64,000 nucleotides of DNA, taken from the NCBI GenBank assembly GCA_963711005.1, contig CAVQCJ010000004.1, positions 310,001 through 374,000 of the forward strand. The letters are read 5' to 3'. This document shows, in pieces, positions 1-7,907 of the stretch. Position 1 is the stretch's first letter. Every line of letters starts with the position of its first letter. This DNA comes from CAVQCJ01 sp963711005 (GTDB lineage: Bacteria > Actinomycetota > Actinomycetes > Prado026). The notes below the pieces were generated by a model. The model ran no database searches. It had not been told where the DNA came from and was given only the letters and a program-made list of their open reading frames with translations. Position numbers and translations under genes: made by a program.

Positions 1-999
1 CACCGACGGGTGCTCGGGCAACACGCCGAGCACGAAGTCGCGGTCCGGGGTCAGCGTGTACAGGCAGGTCTTGGACCGGTCCACCGGCCCGGAGCCGGGG
101 AAGGTCCTGGCCATGAACTCGGCCAGCAGCGCGACTCGCGCCGGGTCCGGGTCGAACGAGCGTCCGTCGCCGGTCACCTGCGGGCCGCCGCAGTCCTGCG
201 CGGCCTTGACCGTGGGCTCGCCGAACAGCGGGAAGCCGTAGAACGACGGGTCGTCCATCCAGATCCACACCGGGAACCTGTCGTCGGCGAACCGCTGCGG
301 GTCCGGCGGCCGGAAGTACGTGACCTGCTCCTGGGTCACGGTCAGCGGCACGGTCCGTCCCAGGTGGGCCAGCACGTCGTTGGCCCAGGCGTCAGCGGTG
401 ACGACGAGCCGCCGGACCCGGTAGGTCGTCCCGCCGGCCTGGACCTCGAGCCCGGCGCCGCCGAGGTCGCGCACCGCGGTGACCGGCGAGTGGTCCCGCA
501 GGACGGCGCCGTGCACCTGCGCCTGTCGCTGCATCGCCGCCGTCCCCCGCGCGGCCGGCACGATGCCGGTGCCCTCCTGGTAGACGGTCACGGTGCCGTC
601 GGGCAGCACGATCTGCGGCCAGCGGTCGGCGACCGCGGCGCTGTCCAGGACTTCGTACGGCACGCCGACCTCGTCCATCGACGCGGTGTATTCGACGGCC
701 GGGATCGCCGCGCCGGGCGGGAACAGGTCGATTCCACCGGTGACGGTGACGAACCGCTCGCCGGTCTCCGCCTCGAGGGCGGCCCAGTCGCGGTAGGTCT
801 CGAAGGTCAGCCGTACGTAGTCCGGCCGGTGGTAGCTGTGCCGGATGATCCGCGACGAGTCGTGCGAGGCGCCCCGCTCGTGCCCCAGCTCGAACCGCTC
901 CAGCCCGAGCACGCGCTCGCCGCGCCGCGCCAGCTGCCAGGCGGTGGCGCTGCCCAGGCCGCCGAGCCCGACGACGGCGTACTCGAATGTCTCGGCCAT
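1..999 (-). CDS. FAD-dependent amine oxidase, monomeric sarcosine oxidase / N-methyltryptophan oxidase type (3' end outside window)
   Basis: This flavoprotein probably oxidises the N-methyl or secondary-amine carbon of a small amino acid to an imine, with O2 as acceptor. 333 residues are visible; the family is about 380-390, so the C-terminus lies beyond base 1. The N-terminus shows the dinucleotide-binding loop GLGGLGSAT, then the family motif around HDSSRIIRHSY. Cys312, in KTCLYTLTPD, aligns with the cysteine that carries covalent FAD in monomeric sarcosine oxidase. The ATG at 999-997 overlaps the stop of the Rieske gene by one base (TGATG), so the two are translationally coupled. The true substrate is unknown; sarcosine, dimethylglycine or another N-methyl compound are all possible. 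Confidence 0.8.
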   Translation of the reverse strand, partial: MAETFEYAVVGLGGLGSATAWQLARRGERVLGLERFELGHERGASHDSSRIIRHSYHRPDYVRLTFETYRDWAALEAETGERFVTVTGGIDLFPPGAAIPAVEYTASMDEVGVPYEVLDSAAVADRWPQIVLPDGTVTVYQEGTGIVPAARGTAAMQRQAQVHGAVLRDHSPVTAVRDLGGAGLEVQAGGTTYRVRRLVVTADAWANDVLAHLGRTVPLTVTQEQVTYFRPPDPQRFADDRFPVWIWMDDPSFYGFPLFGEPTVKAAQDCGGPQVTGDGRSFDPDPARVALLAEFMARTFPGSGPVDRSKTCLYTLTPDRDFVLGVLPEHPSV

Positions 1000-2150
1000 C
1001 ACGCGCCGCCACCGGCTCTGTCGCCACCGGAGGTGGCGTCGACCGTCCCGCCCAGCCTCGGCAGCAGCCATCGGCGGATGTCCAGCGAAGCGTCCTCCAT
1101 CGGGGCGTACCAGCCCTGCCGGTACGCCCGCGAGGACATGCCGCGCTGCACCGACTCGCAGATCGCCCAGTCCTGCCGGTTCACCAGGTCCCAGAAGTCG
1201 GCGGCGTCGGCCGGGTCGAACGTCTCCTGCGCCACCTCGTCCGGCGCGAACAGCACGTCACAGACGATCCGGGTGCGGTCGACGGCCAGCGGCTCGAGCC
1301 GGAACGCGGCCACGTGCTCGGCGGACAGCGAAAGCAGCAGGTTCGGGTAGACCAGCTCACCTTTGTGGCGCACCTGCTCGTCGGCGTCCAGGTCCGGGAA
1401 GCAGGTGCGGTCCGACGTGCCGGAGAACGTGAACGTCCAGGCGCCCTCGCGGTGCGGCACGCCGCCGTCCCAGTCCAGGTCGGACCCGCCGCGGCCGAAC
1501 GCCGGCACGAGCTGCACCAGCTCGGGGTGCACGGGACCGCAGTGGTAGCACTCGTTGTAGTTCTCCGCGACCAGCTTCCAGTTGGCGGCGACGTCGTACA
1601 CCATCTGCCGCCCGACGACGAGCGCGTCCAGCGGGTAGCGACGGATCCGCTCCGGCACCGGTCCCAGCTCGTCGGCGAGCGTCCGCGGTGCGGCCGCGTC
1701 CAGGTTCACCCAGACGAACCCGGCCCAGCTGTCCACCAGCACCGGGTGCAGCCCGAAGGCAGCCGGCTCGAAGTCGTCGACGTCCTCGGTGTGCGGCGCG
1801 AACCGCAGCGAGCCGTCCAGGTCGTAGGTCCACGAGTGGTACGGGCAGCGCAGCGCGAACGCCCGGCACGGCGCCGGCGGCGGACGGCTCGGGTCGACCG
1901 GGACGACCTGCGAGCCGCGGTGCCGGCACACGTTGTAGTGCCCGTGCAGGGCGCCGGCCTTGTCCACCGTGAGCAGCACCGACTCGCCGAGCACGTCGAC
2001 CACGGCGAGCCGTCCCGGCTCGCGCAGCCCGAGCTCGGTCAGGCGGCCGGCGCAGGTCCACGACCGGCACAGCACCCGCTCGCGCTCGACTCCGTACGCC
2101 TCCGGGCAGACGTACTGCTCGCGCGGGAGCGCGGCCTGCAGCCGACCCAC
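999..2150 (-). CDS. Rieske [2Fe-2S] oxygenase, alpha subunit (choline/glycine-betaine monooxygenase-like)
   Basis: This is a Rieske non-heme iron oxygenase of 383 aa. The Rieske cluster ligands are visible as C75-x-H77 (CRHRG) and C102-x2-H105 (CPYHSW). The catalytic-domain iron site is NYNECYHCGPVHPE, with H203 and H208 as ligands and E200 in the bridging acid position. This NxxECxHCxxxHP form is typical of the quaternary-ammonium branch (choline and glycine-betaine monooxygenases) rather than classical aromatic dioxygenases; that assignment rests on motif recall. The GTG start at 2150 has GGGAGG about 6 bases upstream and sits one base after the preceding stop. No reductase or ferredoxin gene is adjacent, so electrons must come from elsewhere or from an unrecognised partner. 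Confidence 0.85.
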   Translation of the reverse strand: MGRLQAALPREQYVCPEAYGVERERVLCRSWTCAGRLTELGLREPGRLAVVDVLGESVLLTVDKAGALHGHYNVCRHRGSQVVPVDPSRPPPAPCRAFALRCPYHSWTYDLDGSLRFAPHTEDVDDFEPAAFGLHPVLVDSWAGFVWVNLDAAAPRTLADELGPVPERIRRYPLDALVVGRQMVYDVAANWKLVAENYNECYHCGPVHPELVQLVPAFGRGGSDLDWDGGVPHREGAWTFTFSGTSDRTCFPDLDADEQVRHKGELVYPNLLLSLSAEHVAAFRLEPLAVDRTRIVCDVLFAPDEVAQETFDPADAADFWDLVNRQDWAICESVQRGMSSRAYRQGWYAPMEDASLDIRRWLLPRLGGTVDATSGGDRAGGGA

Positions 2151-2151
2151 C

Positions 2152-3777
2152 TCAACCTCCCAGTCGCAGGCGGTTGCGGACGGCGGACCGCCGGCGGTCG
2201 GCGAGCACCTGGCGGACGACGTTGCGGCCGGGGACCCCGGTGACGCCGCCGCCGCCGTGCGTGGCCGAGCCCGCCTGGTACAGCCCGCGCACCGGTGTGC
2301 GCAGGTCCGCGTAGCCGGCGGCCGGGCGCGCGTGGAACATCTGCCCGACCGTGAGCTCGCCGTGGAAGATGTTGCCGCCCACCAGGCCGTACTCGTGCTC
2401 CATCTCGTGCGGGCCGATCACCTGGCGGTGCAGCACCGAGTCGGCGAAGCCGGGCGCCACGGCGTCCATCCGCGCCACGACCCGGTCCGCGTACGCCTCG
2501 AGCTCGGCCGTGTGCGGCTGCGCGCTCCAGGTGTGCGGCACCCACTGCGTGAACATCGACACGATGTGCTGCCCGGGCGGCGCGAGGCTGTCGTCGAACA
2601 CGCTGGGGATGCACACGTCGGCGAACGGGAGCGTCGCCGGCCGGCCCGCGACCGCTTCCTGGAACGCGCCCTCGATGTCGTCCAGCGACTCGGCCAGCAC
2701 GATCGTTCCGCCGTGCACCTGCGGGTCGAACCCGGGGTGGCTGGTGAACTCGGGCAGCCGGTCGACCGCGACGTTCACCTTGACCGTGCCGCTGCGGCTC
2801 TTCCAGGTCTCGATCTCCTCGACGAAGTCGGCCGGCAGGTCCCGGCGGTCCAGCAGCCGCAGGAACGAGATCTGCGGGTGAGCGGTGGTGACGACGGTCG
2901 GCGCGGTGAGCTCCTCGCCGGACTCGAGCACGACGCCGGTCACCGCGCCGGTCTTGGTAGTGATGCTGGCCACCGGGGCGTCGGTCCGGATCTCGGCACC
3001 GAAGGACCGGGCCGCGCTCGCGAGGGCTCCGGTGACCGCACCCATGCCGCCGCGCGGGAAGCCCCACGCACCGGTCTGCCCGTCGCCGATGTCGCCGATG
3101 TGGTGATGCAGCATGACGTACGCGGTGCCGGCCGACCGCGGTCCGGCCCAGGTGCCGATGACCCCGGAGACGGCGAGCACACCGCGCATGGCGTCGGACT
3201 CGAACTGGTCTTCGACCAGGTCGGCGACGCTCGAGGTCATCAGCCGGGTGATGGCGACGGCCTTGCGCTCGTCGACGCCGCGCAGCCGGCGCAGCAGCAT
3301 CGCCTGCCGGGCCAGGTCCGCGGGACGGTGCGACCCCACCTTCGGCGGGATGTCGTTGAGCATCGGCCCGAGCACGCGGCCGATCTCGTCCAACCGGCGG
3401 TCCCAGACCTCGATCGCGTCGGCGTCCTTGGAGGAGAACTTCTCGATCTGCTCGCGCCGGGCGGCGGGGTCGGACGGCAGCCGCAGGCAGCGCCCGTCGC
3501 GCTGGGGGGAGAAGTACGGCCCCTGCGGGTACACGTGGTAGCCGTGCCGGTCCAGCTGCAGGTCGCGTACCAGCGACGGCGGGAACAGCGACACGACGTA
3601 CGACAGCGACGTGACGGTGTAGTCGGGCCCGAACGGGTGCTCGCTGACCGCCGCGCCACCGACGATCCCCCGGCGCTCCAGCACCACCGTGCGCAGGCCC
3701 TGGCGAGCCAGCAGGCCGGCCGTGACCAGCCCGTTGTGCCCGCCGCCCACCACGATGACGTCGTAGCCGTTGCCCAC
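2152..3777 (-). CDS. phytoene-dehydrogenase-like FAD oxidoreductase
   Basis: A 541-aa flavoprotein with an N-terminal Rossmann FAD motif (VVGGGHNGLVTAGLLARQG, then an acidic residue ending the strand) and the phytoene desaturase/CrtO fold through its length. The C-terminal FAD-binding segment ends in GGVTGVPGRNVV. Members of this branch, including PYROXD2-like proteins, are often annotated as carotenoid enzymes, but no other carotenoid gene is nearby. The neighbours argue for oxidation of an imported amine or peptide-like compound. The GTG start at 3777 is preceded by GAGGAG at a good distance. The gene begins just downstream of a palindromic operator cluster and is followed after one base by the Rieske gene. 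Substrate unknown. Confidence 0.75.
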   Translation of the reverse strand: MGNGYDVIVVGGGHNGLVTAGLLARQGLRTVVLERRGIVGGAAVSEHPFGPDYTVTSLSYVVSLFPPSLVRDLQLDRHGYHVYPQGPYFSPQRDGRCLRLPSDPAARREQIEKFSSKDADAIEVWDRRLDEIGRVLGPMLNDIPPKVGSHRPADLARQAMLLRRLRGVDERKAVAITRLMTSSVADLVEDQFESDAMRGVLAVSGVIGTWAGPRSAGTAYVMLHHHIGDIGDGQTGAWGFPRGGMGAVTGALASAARSFGAEIRTDAPVASITTKTGAVTGVVLESGEELTAPTVVTTAHPQISFLRLLDRRDLPADFVEEIETWKSRSGTVKVNVAVDRLPEFTSHPGFDPQVHGGTIVLAESLDDIEGAFQEAVAGRPATLPFADVCIPSVFDDSLAPPGQHIVSMFTQWVPHTWSAQPHTAELEAYADRVVARMDAVAPGFADSVLHRQVIGPHEMEHEYGLVGGNIFHGELTVGQMFHARPAAGYADLRTPVRGLYQAGSATHGGGGVTGVPGRNVVRQVLADRRRSAVRNRLRLGG

Positions 3778-3806
3778 TCGTGCTCCTCGGTGTCCGCGCC
3801 CCGCCG

Positions 3807-3890
3807 TACCTACCGACCCTCTGGCTTGCTGGCGTCAGGCTTACTGACTCGCGCGTCAGTAAGCATGACACTACCCGAGGTCGGTAAGCC
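3807..3890. promoter_or_regulatory. palindromic operator cluster, GGCTTACYGAC half-sites
   Basis: The core is an inverted repeat, GCTTACTGAC at 3839-3848 and GTCAGTAAGC at 3855-3864, around a CGCG-containing centre. A further half-site in the same orientation as the right arm, GTCGGTAAGCC, lies at 3880-3890, and a degenerate one (TACCTACCGAC) at 3807-3817. TACCGACC at 3811-3818 and GGTCGGTA at 3879-3886 are also exact inverted repeats around nearly the same axis. The cluster spans the end of the last transporter gene and the region 30-113 bp upstream of the flavoprotein start. Form and length suit a TetR-type repressor, but no regulator gene is adjacent within the window. Confidence 0.6.
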
Positions 3891-4896
3891 AGCAGGCGGC
3901 GTGATGTCCTTCGACCGGAGCAAGGATGGGCAGCGCGGCCGTGCGGCAGCGCTCGTCCACGCCGGCTCGGCCGGCCTCGCCGGAGGCCAGCGCCGGGCAG
4001 CGCGGGTGGAAGCGGCAGCCGGGCGGGATCCGGGACGGGTCCGGCGGCTCGCCGGCGAGCACCATCGGCTCCGCATGCTTGATCTCGGGTACCACTGACA
4101 GCAGGGCTTTGGTGTACGGGTGCTGCGGGCGCTCCAGGACGTCCTCGGTGGCGCCGAGCTCGACCACCCGGCCCAGGTACATCACCGCGATCCGGTCGGC
4201 GATGTTCCAGGCCAGCCCCAGGTCGTGCGTCACCACGATGACGGTCAGCCCGAGCTCGTCGCGCAGCCGAAGCAGCAAAGCGAGGATCTCCCCGCGCACC
4301 GAGGCGTCCAGCGACGAGACCGGTTCGTCCGCGACGATCAGCGTGGGCTCCAGCACCAGCGCACCCGCGATGACGACGCGCTGACGCTGGCCGCCGCTGA
4401 GCTCGTGCGGGTACTGCAGGAAGAACCGCTCCGGCGGCCGCAGCCCGGCGCGCGACAGCGCGCGCGATACCAGCTCGCGCTCGTCCCCGCGCACCTTGTG
4501 GATGCGAAGCCCTTCGGCCACGGCCTCGTACACGGTGTGCCGCGGGTTCAGCGCGCCGGACGGGTCCTGCAGGACCAGCTGGACCCGTCGCCGGTACGCC
4601 CGCAGCGCGCCCGCGCCGTAGCCCAGCGGCTTGCCCAGATGCACCACGGTGCCCGTGGTCGGCGGGACGAGCCCGAGGATCGCGCGGGCGAGCGAGGTCT
4701 TGCCGCAGCCCGACTCGCCGACCAGGGCCAGGATCTCGCCCTGCCGGACGACCAGGTCCACGCCGTCCACCGCACGCGCCGGGGCCTGGCCGCGGCCACG
4801 GAAGGTGACCCCCAGGCCCTGGACCTCCAGCGCCGGCACGTCCGCGCCGACGACCGGTCCGCCCGCCGCCGGGCTCGCCGGGCTCGCCGGGCTCAT
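3871..4896 (-). CDS. peptide-type ABC importer ATP-binding protein (OppF/DppF-like)
   Basis: A 341-aa ATPase of the oligopeptide/dipeptide uptake class. It shows Walker A GESGCGKT, signature LSGGQRQRV, Walker B (LIVADEP) followed by SSLDASV, and the C-terminal oligopeptide-transporter extension with CRFHPRCP, which in this family can hold an Fe-S cluster or metal. The chosen ATG at 4896 overlaps the stop of the upstream ATPase gene by four bases (ATGA). A longer open frame upstream exists but has no family similarity. It pairs with the other ATPase to power the permeases encoded upstream. It is the last transporter gene before the oxidoreductases. Confidence 0.9.
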   Translation of the reverse strand: MSPASPASPAAGGPVVGADVPALEVQGLGVTFRGRGQAPARAVDGVDLVVRQGEILALVGESGCGKTSLARAILGLVPPTTGTVVHLGKPLGYGAGALRAYRRRVQLVLQDPSGALNPRHTVYEAVAEGLRIHKVRGDERELVSRALSRAGLRPPERFFLQYPHELSGGQRQRVVIAGALVLEPTLIVADEPVSSLDASVRGEILALLLRLRDELGLTVIVVTHDLGLAWNIADRIAVMYLGRVVELGATEDVLERPQHPYTKALLSVVPEIKHAEPMVLAGEPPDPSRIPPGCRFHPRCPALASGEAGRAGVDERCRTAALPILAPVEGHHAACWLTDLG

Positions 4897-5861
4897 GGGT
4901 CCCGTCCGACCAGCACGCATGCCGCGGCTCGCTGCGGACCGGCGTCCCGCAGCAGCGGCTCGTCGCCGCTGGAGCAGCTCGGCAGCGCGACCGGGCAGCG
5001 CAGGTGGAAGGTGCAGCCCGGGGGCAGCTGCTGCGGGTCCGGTGGGTCGCCGGGCAGGCCGCGCGGGGCCCGCCGCGACGCAGGGTCGCCGATGGTCGGG
5101 AAGGCCGCCCCCAGCGCCTCGCTGTACGGGTGCTTCGGGTCGCCGAACAGCTCCTTGGCCGGCCCTTCCTCGACCACCCGGCCCGCGTACATCACCGCGA
5201 CCCGGTCGCAGGTGGCGCCGAGCACCGACAGGTCGTGGCTGATCATCATCATGCCGACGCCGAGGTCGCGGACGAGCGAGCTGATCAGGTCGAGCACCTG
5301 GGCCTGCACCATCACGTCCAGTGCCGTGGTGGGCTCGTCCGCGATCACCAGCCGGGGGCGGCAGGCCAGGGCCATCGCGATCATCACGCGCTGCTTCTGG
5401 CCGCCCGACACCTGGTGCGGGTACGCCTTGGCCCGCCGCTGCGGCAGGCCGACCTGCTCGAGCAGGTCCTTCACCCGGGCGTCCGCCTCGCGCTGGGACA
5501 CCTTCTCGTGCAGGAGGATCGGCTCGGCGATCTGCTCGCCGATGGTGCGCACCGCGTTGAGCGAGTGCAGGGCGCCCTGGAACACGATCGACGCGTGCGC
5601 CCATCGCACCGCGCGCAGCGCACCCCACTTCATCGTGAGGACGTCCTCGCCCTCGAGCAGTACCTGGCCCGTGACCTCGGCGTTGGCCGGCGACAGGCGC
5701 AGAACGGTCGCGGCCAGCGTCGACTTGCCGCAGCCGGACTCGCCGGCGACGCCGAGGATCTCGCCGCTGTCCACGGACAGGTCCACCCCGCGCACGGCGG
5801 CGACCGGGCCGGCTGCGGTCCGGTACGTGACCGACAGGTCGCGCATCTCCAGCAGGGACAT
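4893..5861 (-). CDS. peptide-type ABC importer ATP-binding protein (OppD/DppD-like)
   Basis: A 322-aa ATPase, partner of the downstream OppF-like protein. It carries Walker A GESGCGKST, signature VSGGQKQRV, Walker B LVIADEPTTALD and the C-terminal CTFHLRCP motif of oligopeptide-type ATPases. ATG at 5861 is chosen because the protein then begins directly with the first beta strand (MSLLEMRDLSVTY); upstream in-frame codons give only low-complexity sequence. Seven bases separate it from the permease gene before it. The gene order, binding protein-permease-permease-ATPase-ATPase, is the standard operon order for this importer class. Confidence 0.9.
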   Translation of the reverse strand: MSLLEMRDLSVTYRTAAGPVAAVRGVDLSVDSGEILGVAGESGCGKSTLAATVLRLSPANAEVTGQVLLEGEDVLTMKWGALRAVRWAHASIVFQGALHSLNAVRTIGEQIAEPILLHEKVSQREADARVKDLLEQVGLPQRRAKAYPHQVSGGQKQRVMIAMALACRPRLVIADEPTTALDVMVQAQVLDLISSLVRDLGVGMMMISHDLSVLGATCDRVAVMYAGRVVEEGPAKELFGDPKHPYSEALGAAFPTIGDPASRRAPRGLPGDPPDPQQLPPGCTFHLRCPVALPSCSSGDEPLLRDAGPQRAAACVLVGRDP

Positions 5862-5868
5862 GGCGGGC

Positions 5869-6846
5869 TCAGCGCTCCCGCAGCCGGGGGTTGAGCACGG
5901 TCTCCAGGGCGCGGCCGACAAGGGTGAACGCGAGCACCACCGCGATGATCGCGACGCCGGGCGGGAACAGGTACCACCAGGCGCCGGCCGAGATCGCGCC
6001 ATGGTCGAACGCGCTCTCCAGGATCTGCCCCCAGGAGATGTGGAACGGGTCGCCGAGCCCGAGGAACGACAGCGTCGTCTCGGTGAGGATCGCCGCCGCC
6101 ACGGTGAGCGTGGTGTTCGCGAACACCAGCGGCATCACGTTCGGCAGCACGTACCGGTTCATCTGCCGCCAGTGGCTCGCGCCCAGCGCCCTGGCCCGCT
6201 CCAGGTAGGGCCGTGCCTCGATCGACAGCGTCTGCGCCCGGATCAGCCGGGCCGTCGCGGCCCAGCTCGTGATGCCGATGACGATGATCAGCGTGCCGAT
6301 CGTCGGGAACGCCGGGAACCGGGTCGCGATCACCGTGTCCAGCACGATGGCCAGCGGCAGGAACGGGATCACCAGGAACCACTCGGTGATCCGGCTGAGC
6401 GAACCTCCGACGAAGCCCGTGTAGTGCCCGGACGCGATCCCCATCAGGGTGCCGATGACCATCGCCATGAGGGCGGCAGCGAAGCCGACGAGCAGCGATA
6501 TCCGGGCCCCCCAGATGATCAGCGTCAGGATCGAGCGGCCGTACTCGTCGGTCCCCAGCGGGAACCCGGCGTACGGCGGGTGCATCGGCTCGCCCGGGGC
6601 GGTGGTGACGTTCAGCGTCGCGTCGTCGGTGATGAACGGCGCGAGCAGTGCCATGAGGATGAAGAAGAGGAGGACCGCGAGCCCGAACAGTCCGGCCCGG
6701 TCCTTGCGGAACTCGTTCCAGATCCGCCCTGCCGACGCCCGGCGCCGCGCCCAGGCCAGGGCTCGGGGCGAGCGCAGCCTGCGGACCGACGGGTCCGGCG
6801 GCGCGCCCGGGTCGGCCGGCGCCTGGTCGGTCGTGGGCGCGCTCAT
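5869..6846 (-). CDS. peptide-type ABC importer permease (OppC/DppC-like)
   Basis: A 325-aa inner-membrane permease. It has a cytoplasmic N-terminal tail of about 50 residues, a first membrane helix (LFGLAVLLFFILMALLAPF), a periplasmic-side loop with LGTDEYGRS typical of OppC, and five further helices. The EAA loop that contacts the ATPase is visible as LERARALGASHWRQMNRYVL. The ATG at 6846 overlaps the stop of the upstream permease by four bases, which fixes the start better than the longer open frame. It forms the pore together with the OppB-like protein. Confidence 0.9.
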   Translation of the reverse strand: MSAPTTDQAPADPGAPPDPSVRRLRSPRALAWARRRASAGRIWNEFRKDRAGLFGLAVLLFFILMALLAPFITDDATLNVTTAPGEPMHPPYAGFPLGTDEYGRSILTLIIWGARISLLVGFAAALMAMVIGTLMGIASGHYTGFVGGSLSRITEWFLVIPFLPLAIVLDTVIATRFPAFPTIGTLIIVIGITSWAATARLIRAQTLSIEARPYLERARALGASHWRQMNRYVLPNVMPLVFANTTLTVAAAILTETTLSFLGLGDPFHISWGQILESAFDHGAISAGAWWYLFPPGVAIIAVVLAFTLVGRALETVLNPRLRER

Positions 6847-7901
6847 GCCGGCCGCACCCGGGGGTCCAGCAGCGGGTAGCACAGGTCGGCGACGAGGTTG
6901 GCGATGATCACGCCGGCCGAGAACAGCAGGAAGACCCCCTGCAGCACGGGGAAGTCCGGCACCTTCAGTGCCTCGTACGACAGCAGGCCCAGACCCGGGA
7001 TGGAGAACACGGTCTCGATCGTGATCGCGCCCGAGACCACGAACCCGAGGTACAGCACGAGCAGGGTGAACGACGGCAGGAGCGCGTTCGGCACCGCGTG
7101 CTTGCGGCGCACGTCCTGGTCGCGCAGTCCCTTGGCCCGCGCTGTCGTCAGGTAGTCCTCACCCATCTCGTCCAGCAGGGAGGAGCGCATGACGAGGGAG
7201 TACTCCGCCAGGTAGGCGAGCGTGAGGGTGATGACCGGCAGCGTGAGGTGGTACGCGACGTCGATGACGCCCTTCACCGAGCCCATCTCGACGCCCGGGG
7301 TGACCAGGCCGCTGGTCGGGAACAGACCCGGGATCGGGCCGAAGCCGGTGGCGAACACCAGGATGAGGATCATGCCGAGCCAGAACTCGGGCATGGAGTA
7401 CAGCGTGAGGGTGGTGCCGGTGCTCACCCGGTCGAACGCTCCGTCGCGGTTCCAGGCCGCCCGGATGCCGATCCAGAGCCCGATGATCGTGCAGAGGATG
7501 GTCGAGATGCCGACCAGCAGGAGCGTCGGCCAGATCCGGTCTGCGATGACCGTCGTCACTGGCTGGCGGAACTTGAACGAGATGCCCAGGTCGCCGCGGA
7601 ACAGGTTCTTCAGGTAGGTCACGAACTGTTGCGGCAGCGGCTGGTCGAGCCCGAACTCGTGCCGGAGCTGGGCGATGCGCTCGGGCGGCACCGCGTGGTT
7701 GCGGGTGAGGATCTTCGCCGGGTCGCCGGGCAGGACCCGGAACAGGAAGAAGTTGAAGATCGCGACGAAGAGCAGGCTGGCCAGCGAGGCCAGGATCTTC
7801 GTGACCACGAACCGGGCCGTGGTGGCCCCGCCGGAACCGCCGGACGCTGCCGCCGGCGAAGGAGCCGAAGGCAGCGTCTCGACGGGGTTGATCGGTGCCA
7901 C
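6843..7901 (-). CDS. peptide-type ABC importer permease (OppB/DppB-like)
   Basis: A 352-aa permease. A proline/serine/glycine-rich tail of about 30 residues precedes the first membrane helix. That helix is followed by the OppB-specific segment FRVLPGDPA and by RHEFGLDQPL, and then by the remaining helices. The EAA loop is YLTTARAKGLRDQDVRRKHA. It starts at GTG 7901, six bases after the binding-protein stop. It is co-transcribed with the other transporter genes by spacing. Confidence 0.9.
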   Translation of the reverse strand: MAPINPVETLPSAPSPAAASGGSGGATTARFVVTKILASLASLLFVAIFNFFLFRVLPGDPAKILTRNHAVPPERIAQLRHEFGLDQPLPQQFVTYLKNLFRGDLGISFKFRQPVTTVIADRIWPTLLLVGISTILCTIIGLWIGIRAAWNRDGAFDRVSTGTTLTLYSMPEFWLGMILILVFATGFGPIPGLFPTSGLVTPGVEMGSVKGVIDVAYHLTLPVITLTLAYLAEYSLVMRSSLLDEMGEDYLTTARAKGLRDQDVRRKHAVPNALLPSFTLLVLYLGFVVSGAITIETVFSIPGLGLLSYEALKVPDFPVLQGVFLLFSAGVIIANLVADLCYPLLDPRVRPA

Positions 7902-7907
7902 CTGCCG

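Noticed and set aside
2152..3777. Carotenoid biosynthesis locus
   Set aside because: Two phytoene-dehydrogenase-like genes exist, but no phytoene synthase, GGPP synthase or cyclase is present near either.
10..4098. Very long open frames on the plus strand opposite the oxidoreductase and transporter genes
   Set aside because: They are rich in Arg, Pro, Gly and Ala with no recognisable domain and lie exactly opposite well-conserved genes. High GC content makes stop codons rare in these frames.
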